Shown here: piece after piece, positions 1-9,600 of the stretch
Position numbering within the stretch: position 1 is the first letter of the stretch
How the letters are laid out: each line of letters begins with the position of its first letter
NCBI RefSeq assembly: GCF_003364195.1
Contig: NZ_NXLQ01000005.1
Coordinates: 29,434-93,433, forward strand
Source: Helicobacter didelphidarum
Lineage (GTDB): Bacteria > Campylobacterota > Campylobacteria > Campylobacterales > Helicobacteraceae
Direction of reading: 5' to 3'
DNA: 64,000 nucleotides
Made by a program: the position numbers and the translations under genes
The notes under the pieces: model-generated
Told to the model about the DNA's origin: nothing
The model's input: only the letters and a program-made list of their open reading frames with translations
Database searches by the model: none

Positions 1-1242
1 TTTTGGACGATTGATTACGCGCTCAAATGAGAAATTATCATTTGGATTTGTTGCAAGTCGAAGATATGCAATGCAATCTTTTATCTCTTGCCTTTCATAA
101 AATCGAATCACACCAATCATTTTAAATGGAATCTTGGCACGATTTAAACATTCCTCAACATTGCGTGAAAGCCCATTTAAACGAAACAATATAGCTATAT
201 CTTCATATTTGCTTCCATTTTCAATAAACTTTTGAATAGATTCTATAATTTTTGCCATTTCCTCCTTATCACTTTCATTCTCGAAGTATATTACTTCATT
301 GCCTTCAAGTCTAATGGCTTTTAGAATCTTATCATGTCTCTCTTTATTGTGTGCAATAAGATTATTTGCAACATTTAGAATCTGCTTTGTGCTACGATAG
401 TTTTGCTCAAGTTTAATAATTTTTACATGGCTAAATTCTTTATCAAATTCTAAAATATTTCTAATATTTGCCCCTCTCCAACTATAAATACTTTGGTCAT
501 CATCACCCACAACACAAAGATTCTCATGTGTGCTACAAAGCATTTTAAGTAATCCTACTTGTAAATTGTTTGTATCTTGATATTCATCAACCATAATATA
601 TTGATATTTTTGGCTTATCTTTTCTCGTAACTGCTGATTTTGTTGCAAGATTCTGTATGGAAGCAACAATAAATCATCAAAGTCAATAAGATTGTTTTGC
701 AACAAATACTCTTCATATTGTTGATAAATTTCTACAAAATCGGGATTGTCAGATTCTAAAGAATTGATGAAATCTGAAGTTGCAATATAATCATTCTTGT
801 AATTTGAGATTTCATGAGAAAGATTTGATGGGCTTTGTAAAATATTTGGAAATTGTTTTTTTATTTTTTTGAGAATCTTTTTTTTATCATCTTCGTCAAT
901 AACGCTAAAGAGATTCGAACGATTCAACAAAAGAATATGTTGTCGCAAAAAGAAAAGTCCGAATTTATGGAAAGTGCATAAAAGAGGCAAGGTATCAATT
1001 TGTAAATGAGAATCTGCAATGAGTTGTAATGCTCTCTCACTCATTTCTTTTGCTGCCTTATTGGTGAAAGTAAGTGTAAGTGTATTTTGAGGTGGCACAC
1101 CAACTTCACAAAGCAGATATGTAAGACGCGTTGTAAGTGTTTTTGTCTTTCCACTTCCAGCTCCAGCAAGTATCAATAATGCACCATCAATGTAGGTTGC
1201 TGCTTCCCTTTGTGCATCATTAAGAGAATCTAAAATATTCAT
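1..1242 (-). CDS. uvrD: UvrD/Rep-family ATP-dependent DNA helicase, C-terminus cut by window edge
   Basis: The first 414 codons of a superfamily 1 helicase are present, reading leftward from an ATG at 1242, and the frame is still open at base 1. The N-terminus has LNDAQREA (Q motif) and Walker A AGAGSGKTKTL. Further on come FTNKAAKEM (motif Ia), IDFDDLLLL, VDEYQDTNNLQ (motif II, Walker B), GDDDQSIYSWRGA (motif III) and LEQNYRST (motif IV). These identify the UvrD/PcrA/Rep group, which unwinds DNA 3'-5' in excision and mismatch repair and clears proteins from replication forks. The C-terminal motifs V and VI lie outside the window. It is transcribed divergently from the next gene, with a TATAAT element at 1339-1344 on this strand. 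Confidence 0.95.
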   Translation of the reverse strand, partial: MNILDSLNDAQREAATYIDGALLILAGAGSGKTKTLTTRLTYLLCEVGVPPQNTLTLTFTNKAAKEMSERALQLIADSHLQIDTLPLLCTFHKFGLFFLRQHILLLNRSNLFSVIDEDDKKKILKKIKKQFPNILQSPSNLSHEISNYKNDYIATSDFINSLESDNPDFVEIYQQYEEYLLQNNLIDFDDLLLLPYRILQQNQQLREKISQKYQYIMVDEYQDTNNLQVGLLKMLCSTHENLCVVGDDDQSIYSWRGANIRNILEFDKEFSHVKIIKLEQNYRSTKQILNVANNLIAHNKERHDKILKAIRLEGNEVIYFENESDKEEMAKIIESIQKFIENGSKYEDIAILFRLNGLSRNVEECLNRAKIPFKMIGVIRFYERQEIKDCIAYLRLATNPNDNFSFERVINRPK

Positions 1243-1338
1243 TCTATTCCTTATTATGTTTTGTTATTAAGTTTCATTGTTATATGTTTAAATGTTTTTA
1301 TTCAATTAAGATTGATTTCTGCACGATTTTAGAGTGCT

Positions 1339-1344
1339 ATTATA
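1339..1344 (-). promoter_or_regulatory. -10 element for uvrD
   Basis: An exact TATAAT on the minus strand, about 95 bases before the uvrD start codon in a divergent intergenic region. Campylobacterota housekeeping promoters depend mainly on the -10 box, so this is a plausible promoter by inspection only. Confidence 0.45.
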
Positions 1345-1375
1345 CTGAAAAAAATATATAACTTAAAAACTATGC

Positions 1376-1381
1376 TATAAT
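1376..1381 (+). promoter_or_regulatory. extended -10 element for the PilM/PilN-like pair
   Basis: TGCTATAAT, an extended -10 box, lies about 40 bases before the proposed GTG start at 1420. No good -35 box is seen, as is usual in Helicobacter. Confidence 0.5.
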
Positions 1382-1419
1382 AATAGCTAAAAATTTATTT
1401 CCATGAAATGAGGTTTATT

Positions 1420-2463
1420 GTGGGCATTCTTGGTATGCTTTTTCGGCCACTTTTTGCAACCGTATTAATTGGTGTAAATTACAATTCTAATATGTGCATT
1501 GTAAAAGTTGTAAAAAAGCGTAGCGGAAGAATTGTAGAAGAAACCAATAAAGAATTTAAGATTCTTAATGGCGAATTATCTGTTGAAGTAATGAAATATA
1601 TCAAAAGGCTTAAATCCAGATATGCTTATAGTTATCTTTGTATTCTTAGCAAAACGCAAGACCAGGTTCTTGTGCCGGGTGTCAAAAAAAATACATTTGG
1701 TAATTTTGGTGTGAGCGAAAAAGACTATCAAATGGTAAAATTACCCAGTGCATTTGCATTTATGTTGAAAGAAGATGTATTGGATTATCAAAAAGCTTTC
1801 AAGAAAGCGAAAGGTTTAGATTTCCTCTTTTCCCCATTTGTTTTATTGTTTTTTAAAGCAAAGAGTTTTATTGGTGATCATCCAAAACTTTTTGCTTTAC
1901 AAGAAAAAGAAACACTCGCTATTCTTGTTGCTACAAGAAAAGAGATTCTTTATGGGGCTTTTTTACTAATGAGTACAACGAGTTCCGTTACAAATGTCAG
2001 TCAAACAGATATTCCATCGTCTCTAGCAACTTCTGATACACTCATAGCTACAAGTTCAACTGCAAAGGGTATTGATGACTTAAATACTGAACTAAGCGGT
2101 GTAGATGAAGAATTGGCCGATCTCGATAGCTTTGATTTTAATAATATTGGTGTGGAAACAACTGATGAAAATATTAGTGGAACAAGTAGCGATGATGAAG
2201 ATTCTAGCACAATGGATAGTCTTAATGATTTAGGGAGATCAACAGGGATTATTAATCTTTTACAGGCTTCCATAAAGGATTTTTATCAAAATTCTTTATA
2301 TGAGGGTGATTTTATTGAAGAAATTGTATTTTTTGATTGCTATGGTATGTCCACACAGGCAGTGGATAATGTCCGATCGAATCTTATGATTGATCTTTCC
2401 CTTGTTACTCTTGATTTATCAAAAGAGCTTACAAACCTTGCTCAAATAGAGCTAGATAGCTAA
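1420..2463 (+). CDS. PilM/GspL-like conserved protein, function unknown
   Basis: I do not recognise this protein with certainty. The GTG at 1420 is preferred as start because TGAGG sits 6 bases before it. The in-frame ATG at 1408 has no such site, and using it would add 4 residues. The N-terminus (about residues 10-35) has a beta-strand pattern, VLIGVNYNSNMCIVKVVKK, reminiscent of the first phosphate-binding strand of actin-like PilM/GspL proteins. Residues about 190-275 are low-complexity, rich in Ser, Thr and Asp, and probably disordered. The last 80 residues look folded again. The next gene, 9 bases downstream, has the size, single membrane anchor and coiled coil of PilN, which supports a PilM-PilN reading. 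No other type IV pilus or type II secretion gene is present here. Confidence 0.4.
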   Translation: MGILGMLFRPLFATVLIGVNYNSNMCIVKVVKKRSGRIVEETNKEFKILNGELSVEVMKYIKRLKSRYAYSYLCILSKTQDQVLVPGVKKNTFGNFGVSEKDYQMVKLPSAFAFMLKEDVLDYQKAFKKAKGLDFLFSPFVLLFFKAKSFIGDHPKLFALQEKETLAILVATRKEILYGAFLLMSTTSSVTNVSQTDIPSSLATSDTLIATSSTAKGIDDLNTELSGVDEELADLDSFDFNNIGVETTDENISGTSSDDEDSSTMDSLNDLGRSTGIINLLQASIKDFYQNSLYEGDFIEEIVFFDCYGMSTQAVDNVRSNLMIDLSLVTLDLSKELTNLAQIELDS

Positions 2464-2472
2464 AGGAATATC

Positions 2473-3012
2473 ATGACCTATAGTTTTACAAAAGCAACTT
2501 CTAAGCATGTTCTAAAACCAGCAACAAAAATTTGGGGTTTTTACTTCATTCTTGCATTTGGTATTCTTATAGCCTTTAAGGTTCATTTATTAACAGAAAT
2601 AGAAGAATCAAAGGCTACACAAGATGCAATGAAAATTGAACAAGAACGCATTGTAACTACAACCAACAATCTTGTTAAAGAAGGTGAAAGATTACATTAT
2701 GAATTAGGAGTTACGGCAAAAATTAAAGATCGTGATGAGAAATTGCGGACACAGATTGAAAATATTCTTTTTATGATTCCAGAAAATGTTGTAATTGATG
2801 AAATCCGCTTTGAGAATAATTCCCTTTTTATGCGTGGCATAACAACAAGCAAAGAACTTTTTGAAACTTCATTACAATCACAACTTCGAGCTATTTATTC
2901 TACAAGTAACGCAAGTTTTTATCAACTTCCTAGTGGTTGGTATAATTTTGAATCTATCAGCAAAACAAGTCAAGATGATGGCTTAACAAATCGAGTAGAT
3001 GAAATATATTAA
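2473..3012 (+). CDS. PilN/GspL-like membrane-anchored protein
   Basis: This is a 179-residue protein with a short cytoplasmic N-terminus, one membrane segment (about residues 21-41, WGFYFILAFGILIAFKVHLL), a helical coiled-coil stretch (about 42-100) and a small alpha/beta C-terminal domain (PENVVIDEIRFENNSLFMRG). This is the layout of PilN and CtsX-type proteins of type IV pilus or natural-transformation machines, where PilN binds PilM and PilO at the inner membrane. The start has an AAGGA site (TAAAGGAATATCATG). It follows the preceding gene by 9 bases, so the two are co-transcribed. The assignment rests on architecture, not on a decisive motif. Confidence 0.45.
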   Translation: MTYSFTKATSKHVLKPATKIWGFYFILAFGILIAFKVHLLTEIEESKATQDAMKIEQERIVTTTNNLVKEGERLHYELGVTAKIKDRDEKLRTQIENILFMIPENVVIDEIRFENNSLFMRGITTSKELFETSLQSQLRAIYSTSNASFYQLPSGWYNFESISKTSQDDGLTNRVDEIY

Positions 3013-3197
3013 AGTAATCTCAGATTCTATTCATACATTTAGCTTATATAATTTATGTATTTTGTTAAGAAATATTAGGGTATTTAAAATAAGAAAAATC
3101 TTATGTTTAAATTATCAGAATATTTATAAATTCTATCTATTTTTATTTTAAAAGAATAAATTTGAATATTTTTGTATCAATTTTGCAATGGTTTTGA

Positions 3198-3203
3198 TAT
3201 AAT
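3198..3203 (+). promoter_or_regulatory. extended -10 element for the MORN-repeat gene
   Basis: TTTTGATATAAT, a TATAAT box with the upstream TG of an extended -10, lies 33 bases before the start codon at 3237. Confidence 0.55.
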
Positions 3204-3236
3204 ACTTCTTTATATTTCATTTACAAAGGTATCACT

Positions 3237-3788
3237 ATGAAAAAGATTATTTTATTAGCAACATTATTTGGTGCATTAAGTATGGTATATGCAGATTCTA
3301 AGACATCTCATTCCAAAGCAACTAAAACAACCGAAACACCAAGTCCAAAAACATCATCTCAAAACTCAAAATCACGAAATTGCAAAACCGAAGAGGATAA
3401 AGCAAAAGGTTGTGTGGTGCGATATGAAAATAAATATTATGGCACTGTGGAATTAACTAAATATAAAGATGGTAAGAAAAATGGGGTGCAAAAATACAAG
3501 AGATATGGAACTTTGGAACGCGAAACCTCATATCATGATGATAAGAAAGATGGTATAGAAAAAATTTATTATGGCAATGGAAAACTTAAAAGTGAAATTT
3601 CATATAAACATGGTAAAAGACATGGAGCTTTAAAATCATATGATTACGATGAAAAGGTTATTTTTACAGCAACATTCAAAGATAATAAGATAACAAATGC
3701 AAAATGTCATAATGGCAAAACTCTTACGCGAGTTCACCTTAATGCTATCAATAGAGGTGAAGAGATTTCGTGTGATTCTAACAGATAG
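3237..3788 (+). CDS. secreted MORN-repeat (YwqK-like) protein
   Basis: A 183-residue protein with a clear signal peptide (MKKIILLATLFGALSMVYA, cut before DSK), then a Ser/Thr/Lys-rich linker to about residue 45. After it come about four copies of a roughly 23-residue repeat of the MORN_2/YwqK type, for example YKDGKKNGVQKYK, YHDDKKDGIEKIYYGNGKL and YKHGKRHGALKSY. YwqK-like repeats are common in secreted or surface proteins of Helicobacter and Fusobacterium. Database labels calling them antitoxins are not a demonstrated function here. Four cysteines (two before and two after the repeats) could form disulfides in the periplasm. It has its own promoter and AAAGG site and is convergent with pseG-pseH. 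Confidence 0.7.
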   Translation: MKKIILLATLFGALSMVYADSKTSHSKATKTTETPSPKTSSQNSKSRNCKTEEDKAKGCVVRYENKYYGTVELTKYKDGKKNGVQKYKRYGTLERETSYHDDKKDGIEKIYYGNGKLKSEISYKHGKRHGALKSYDYDEKVIFTATFKDNKITNAKCHNGKTLTRVHLNAINRGEEISCDSNR

Positions 3789-3945
3789 CTCTTATCCTTG
3801 ATTGATAATATCTTGTTATACAGAAGTCTGATTTGTAGTTTATTATAATAAGATACACAAAATTAAACTAATTCTACTTTAGGTTTTGTTTGTAAAGTCT
3901 CTAATTACTCCCAAAGAAAAATATCAATCCGCTATTTCTTTTTCT

Positions 3946-5667
3946 CTATTTTTTACATTCTCTTGTAGGGTTTTTCAATCCATAGAGAAGAATATTCAAG
4001 AAATGTTCATGTTGTTTTTCATAAACCCTAAAACCTTCTTTTAATGTTCCCAAATACTCAAATCCCTCTTGTTTATAAAGTTGGATAGCCCTCATATTTG
4101 TTTCTACAACCTCAAGATAAAGCATATTAAGGTTGTATTCTTGAAATGCAATATGTTTTATCACTTTCATTAATTTTGTCCCATAACTTTGTGAAGTTTT
4201 TGCACTTGTGTTACAAGGTAATAAAGTGTTATTTTCTCTATTTTTTTGTGTATGAATTAAAGGATTTTTATAAATTCCAAGATAGGCGTGAGAATGTTTA
4301 AGATTGATACGAATAAGACTGATTACACCAATATCTAGCCCATGTTCTTGCACAAGAAAGTATTTATTTTGTTTATCTTGTTGCAAAGATTTAATAAAAT
4401 TTAAATGCCCATCAAGACTTATTTTTGAGCTCCCATACATATTTTTACGAACAAACTCATGGTTGCGATATTCCAAAACATTAAGGACTTCATTCGCACT
4501 AATATTACAAAAATCAACAGCATACAAAGAATCTATATGAAAATTTTTTACCGATTCTTGAGTGCGTTGCAGTGTTGTATTAATTGCATGGAGAATTAAA
4601 TTTGAGGCAAAATCCCATAAACTTACACCAACCTTGTTTTGCATATGTCGTTTATTGTTTTGCATATTAAGACTTGCTTGTGTTAATGGTAATGAAATTT
4701 CACAAACCAGACCCTGTTCTGAAAGTAAAGCAATTTGTTCGTTTTGATTACTTGCTAAATTAATGGTAAAAATATTATCACATAAACTTAAGGCTTCGAA
4801 AATAATTCCACCACCAGAGACAATACAAGATTTTGCAGAAGCAATCAGATATGCTATTTCGTGTTGCGAAATATTATGAAAGATTCTATACTGCTCTATA
4901 TGTTCTGCGGTATCTTTGCAAAGGAATTCAGAATCTAAAAGTTTCCCTCGATAATTTGTTCCAACAACAACAATAGCACTTTTTCTAAAAGATTGAAGTT
5001 GCATGAAAATTTCATAACTTTTATCCTGTAAATCTTCTCCGCCCAAACATACAAAAAAATCATAAGTTTTTTCTTTTTGGAAAAGATTTTTATTGCGAAA
5101 ACATGGATTTATCGGTGCATACTCTAATCCCGAAAAAATATAATCACACAAATCTGGTTCAACATGCAATGTTCTATAATATCCATTTGGATTCAATACA
5201 AAAAGCTTTGTAGGTTTATTACGCATCATATTACATGTTTGCGTTGTTTTTTGATTTATCTGACTATGTTGAGTGTCATATTTACTAGAATCTTGTAAAA
5301 AAGATTTTCTATTATTTTTAAGGAGTTGGAAATGTCTTCCATCGTCATCAAGCAAACAAAGGACATTGCTATGCTTGAGAAATAATGAAAAATCTTCCAC
5401 TTGATAGGAATCAATAATACAAATATTGCATTCAAGAAAACCAGTATGACATAATTTTAACCATTCAATATGTAAAGGATAAAAATTAGCAACAAGATTG
5501 GGAGCAATCTCTTGTTTTTTTAAAAAATCCAGAAAACTTATACTTCCACGCACAAAGAAATCAACTTCATACCCCATTTCTAAAAATATCAATGCGAGAT
5601 TAAAGCTTCGTGCAATATGCCCTAATCCCAAACCTTGTATATTTTCTGTTAAGATTCTAATTTTCAT
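3946..5667 (-). CDS. pseG: PseG-PseH fusion: nucleotide-sugar hydrolase and N-acetyltransferase of pseudaminic acid synthesis
   Basis: Residues 1 to about 350 match PseG, the GT-B-fold hydrolase that removes UDP from UDP-2,4-diacetamido-2,4,6-trideoxy-altropyranose. The N-terminus has the G-rich GLGLGHIARS catalytic loop and the chain continues with FFVCLGGEDLQDKS and SGGGIIFEALS. Residues about 383-565 are a GNAT domain like PseH, with EYRNHEFVRKNMY, VISLIRINLKHSHAYLGIY, YGTKLMKVIKHIAFQEYN and an acetyl-CoA fold ending NMRAIQLYKQEGFEYLG. In the relatives I know these are separate proteins for successive-pathway steps, so this is a fusion. Its start overlaps the pseF stop by one base (TAATG), so the three activities are translationally coupled. 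The product pathway supplies CMP-pseudaminic acid for flagellin glycosylation. Confidence 0.85.
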   Translation of the reverse strand: MKIRILTENIQGLGLGHIARSFNLALIFLEMGYEVDFFVRGSISFLDFLKKQEIAPNLVANFYPLHIEWLKLCHTGFLECNICIIDSYQVEDFSLFLKHSNVLCLLDDDGRHFQLLKNNRKSFLQDSSKYDTQHSQINQKTTQTCNMMRNKPTKLFVLNPNGYYRTLHVEPDLCDYIFSGLEYAPINPCFRNKNLFQKEKTYDFFVCLGGEDLQDKSYEIFMQLQSFRKSAIVVVGTNYRGKLLDSEFLCKDTAEHIEQYRIFHNISQHEIAYLIASAKSCIVSGGGIIFEALSLCDNIFTINLASNQNEQIALLSEQGLVCEISLPLTQASLNMQNNKRHMQNKVGVSLWDFASNLILHAINTTLQRTQESVKNFHIDSLYAVDFCNISANEVLNVLEYRNHEFVRKNMYGSSKISLDGHLNFIKSLQQDKQNKYFLVQEHGLDIGVISLIRINLKHSHAYLGIYKNPLIHTQKNRENNTLLPCNTSAKTSQSYGTKLMKVIKHIAFQEYNLNMLYLEVVETNMRAIQLYKQEGFEYLGTLKEGFRVYEKQHEHFLNILLYGLKNPTRECKK

Positions 5668-6503
5668 TAATTCCCTTTGTGCTGTAAAGAAAAGAGAGTC
5701 TCTGCTATTGCTAAATCTTGTGGGCTATCTATATCCCACGCATACTCAAGTTCAACCCCTAAGCTTTGTTTCCCTAAAATTGGAATATGAAATAAAAAAC
5801 TTTTAGCAAATCCCAAGTAAAATTGCCCAGCATCATTAAAAGCTTCGGGTAAATCTTGCGATCGAGTGTGCATATATTGCGGGAAAATAAATTGAAAATA
5901 TCCTTCTTCATTATGTGTAAAACTTCTAAAATTCTTTGCATTTTGTATAATTGAGACAACATAAGCACTTTGTTGGGTATGAATGCAATGGAGTGCTTGC
6001 AAAAGAGAATCCTGCGTTGCAAACATAGAAGTTGCATAAAGACATAATATAGTAGAATGCAGGTCAAAGACTGCAAGATTCTGTGCTTCATTGCTTGTTT
6101 GTGGTGCAAATTGTATATATTGCAAAGTGTGCTTGATAGTTTCTACATTACTTTGGGTCAGTGCGAGATTGTTCATATAAATATCTTGTTGCATATAGTC
6201 ATGGAATTGTTTTCTTGCCCCATCACTTAGAATCTTATACACAACACTGGCAATAACGGGTAATGTAGGTGTAAAATCATCTGCGAATTCTTTCTCCCTC
6301 TTTAGTGTATATACTCCTAGTTGTCTTGCAGATTCTAAAATTTCATTATCTTCACTGCTTACAATTACGCAATCACTTACAAGTTTGGCTGTGTGAATGC
6401 TTCTCTCAAGCATACTGATACCTAAAAACTTTGCAAGATTTTTACGCGGTATTCTTTTGCTCCCCCCTCGTGCAGGAATAATAACGCAATCAATTTTCTT
6501 CAT
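5667..6503 (-). CDS. pseF: CMP-pseudaminic acid synthetase (pseudaminate cytidylyltransferase)
   Basis: The N-terminus carries the CMP-sugar synthetase signature VIIPARGGSKRIPRKNL, which binds CTP. VIVSSEDNEIL and YVVSIIQNAKNFRSF follow, and the C-terminus has the FNDAGQFYLG and DIDSPQDLAIAE motifs typical of NeuA/PseF. The protein activates pseudaminic acid with CTP, the last step before transfer to flagellin. At 278 residues it is longer than the roughly 230 usual for PseF. The extra length lies around residues 80-135, between the DDFTPTLPVI region and LHSTILCLYATSMF, and is Gln/Asn-rich. A TATAAT at 6535-6540 (minus strand) lies about 30 bases before the start. The gene is co-transcribed with the pseG-pseH fusion. 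Confidence 0.92.
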   Translation of the reverse strand: MKKIDCVIIPARGGSKRIPRKNLAKFLGISMLERSIHTAKLVSDCVIVSSEDNEILESARQLGVYTLKREKEFADDFTPTLPVIASVVYKILSDGARKQFHDYMQQDIYMNNLALTQSNVETIKHTLQYIQFAPQTSNEAQNLAVFDLHSTILCLYATSMFATQDSLLQALHCIHTQQSAYVVSIIQNAKNFRSFTHNEEGYFQFIFPQYMHTRSQDLPEAFNDAGQFYLGFAKSFLFHIPILGKQSLGVELEYAWDIDSPQDLAIAETLFSLQHKGN

Positions 6504-6534
6504 ATTTACTACTTTATTGCATAAATTCTTAGTA

Positions 6535-6540
6535 ATTATA
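6535..6540 (-). promoter_or_regulatory. -10 element for pseF-pseGH
   Basis: Exact TATAAT on the minus strand about 32 bases before the pseF start codon, in the divergent region shared with the PutA-like gene. Confidence 0.5.
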
Positions 6541-6679
6541 GAAAAAAAATATGAAGTTTATTCTATCTCTTTTAAAAACTTTTTATTAAAGCCCCATGTT
6601 TTAACCCATAAATAACTGATTTTTTGTTAAAATTAGCACAATATTTATGTTATTTCCTAATACAAAACATTGAGGCAAT

Positions 6680-9600
6680 ATGAAAGAAGATGCAATACAA
6701 CATAATAACACTACAATACAAGAAGATAATATTGATACGCCCAAGATTTTAGCTACTATACAACAGGCAACATGGCTTTTTAAAAAATCAAGGCGATATA
6801 TTCGTAAAAAAGATATGAAATTTTTTTTTCGTTGTAAATTTCTTACTAAGGATGATATAGATTTTTTAGAACAAATTATATTAATTCATCTTAAAAACAT
6901 TTACCTTGATTCTAAAATTGCACAAAATTTTGATGTTATATTAAATAATTTTATGTTAAATACATTTTTCACACAACATTTTTTTACAAGTATGGAAATG
7001 TTCAAAATTCTATGTTATCGCTTCTTGAGCTTTACCAAAAAAATCTTTCTCAAAGATGTAAAATTTCATTTGCGTCATATCCTTAATGAAGATATTATGA
7101 AGATGAAACCACAAAAAAATATGCGGAATGCAGTCTCTTTTATCCAACCTTTCCCAAATATGCAAAATGAGATTGATTTGTTTATCCATGAATGTCAAAA
7201 TATTCTTATGCGTGAGAAATTTGATATTTTAATGATTCACCCACTCAATCTTGCATTGAATCCAAAATTACAACGAAGAGAGAATCTTATTCGTGAAATT
7301 AGTGAGAATCTCAAAATAATTGTGAATAATTCGAATGCAAAAATGGTTGTGCTTGAAAATACCCATGAATTCTTTGATGAAATTTTAGAAAGTGTAAAGC
7401 TTTGTGTGCAAGATATTGCATATCCTATTAGTATTGCAATTACACTCCCAACTTATCATTTAGATTCCATGGATATGTTTGAAAAAATTATTGAAGCGGG
7501 GACAGATCTTTGCAAAAAGAAAAAAGCAAAACTCATCATTCGTCTTAAAGACTTAGATTTTTATTATGAATATGAAAGTTTTGTATCAAATTTTAACCAT
7601 AAACCAAATACAATTTTTACAAATCCTACAAGTGCAATGGGTAACTTTATTGATTTATTACAAAAATATCAGGAAAATACATCTATTGTCGATTGTATTG
7701 TTGCAAGTCAAAATTTTTTACTGATAGCTTTCATAAAAACTTTTCATTCCAATATTGCATTAGAAGTGCAAAAGGAATTAAACTATCCACTTTTTCAAGT
7801 TATTAAGAAAGATAATATATCACTTATTCATATCCAATATTACACAAAGGATTTTACTCAAGTTCTACCATTTTTCTTAAAATCAAACTTTATTTTCTTA
7901 CAACAAGGATTATTTAAAACAATACACTTACACCAAAATACACAAGAATTACAAAAAGAATATAGTTCCTTTGAACGTAGTTGGCATACAATAAAAGCTC
8001 ATAAACAGGATACCTTACAAGATTCTGCACTTTATTTACAAGAACAATCTTATAATTTTGAAACTTTTGATTATGAGTTACGCAAACCACTTTTGTATGC
8101 AAGACGAAATGATAAAATACAAGAAATCAAACAACAACACAAACAAAACATCTTTCAAGATTCTTTAACTACCGAAGAATCTCCTACAAAAGAAATGAAC
8201 CAACAATCATCGCATTCATTCGCAAAAGAACTTGATTCTATTATTATTGATCCATTAAATTATAATAAGATTGAAGATATACTTTATCTAAATACACAAG
8301 ACATGGAAAGAATCCGTGCTCAAGGCATAAATAATACACCCAATGTATTTTCCCTAAACACAGAAAAAGAAAAAGAATTGTTGCAGTTAGCATATAAAAA
8401 ACAAGAAGATATACTACTAAATCGCATAAACCTTATTACTTCTATAATCGCACGATTAAAAGAAATTTCCCATGATATTCATATAACTTTGCACACAATT
8501 TATCCAAATACACCTCCGTATATTCTCGAAGAACAATTTTATATCTGTCTTGATACTTTCAAATACTATGCTTATGAATATCGTCAGCTTCTCCATCAAA
8601 CAGATTCTGTACTCATGATGCCAAGTGGAGCTATTTTTATTGATACCAAAAAACTTTCTTTTTGTGAAATTGTTTCAATACTTGCGAGCAACATCATGAT
8701 TGGTAATGTATCAATCCTCAATGATACAATAACTGCCCGTTTCTTGTATTATATTTTTTATCCAATTTTTGAAGCTTGTCCATTCATGACAATTATTGAT
8801 TCGGATTCTAAATTTTTAGAATCTTTTAGAACAACGTCTCATGGATATATTATTATTCCTAAAGATGATATATCAAAATACCTACATGATGATAATCTTT
8901 TAGTTTGGGATAGAGGAAAAAGTGCGGTATTTATTAGCTCTTTTTATAATTTTTATGAGGCATATTTACAAGTGCAAGAAATGCGATTTTTTGGAGCAGA
9001 TTCTATAATAATTTATACTGATGAATATATTTATAGCAAAGCAAAGCAAGTATTTATTCCTATACAAGTCGTGCAATCATCTCTTGGTGATGTGATAGCA
9101 AACCTTGATAATGAAGTGTCAAACTTTAGTCTTTTTACTTACAATAAAACCGAAATGAACTATGCAATCAATCATCTCAATATCTCAATATCAATTAATA
9201 CAACCTATAAATATAAACTTGTTTCTGGATCGCAACATACATTTTTGCCAGGTCTTTTACCACCTTTTGGATCAAATCTTTTGCTTGCAAAACTTTTACA
9301 AACAAGCCCCAATAGTGTAATTAGAAACAATAGCCTTTATTCCGATATTATTGGTTGTTTTAGTATGATTTTAAGTGTTGATGAAACTGAATTTCTCTAT
9401 AATCTTAATCACAATTATAGTCAGTTCCTTAAAAAACTTGAGAGGGTGGCTAGTTTTGATAATATCTACGAAGTTAAAAAACCATATAACATGTGTTTGC
9501 GTGTATATCATAATGATGACTTTTTCCATGTATGTGTAGTGATGTTGGTTGCTTTTTTATTGGAGATTCCAACAAAAATTAGCTTTGAAATGGAATATTT

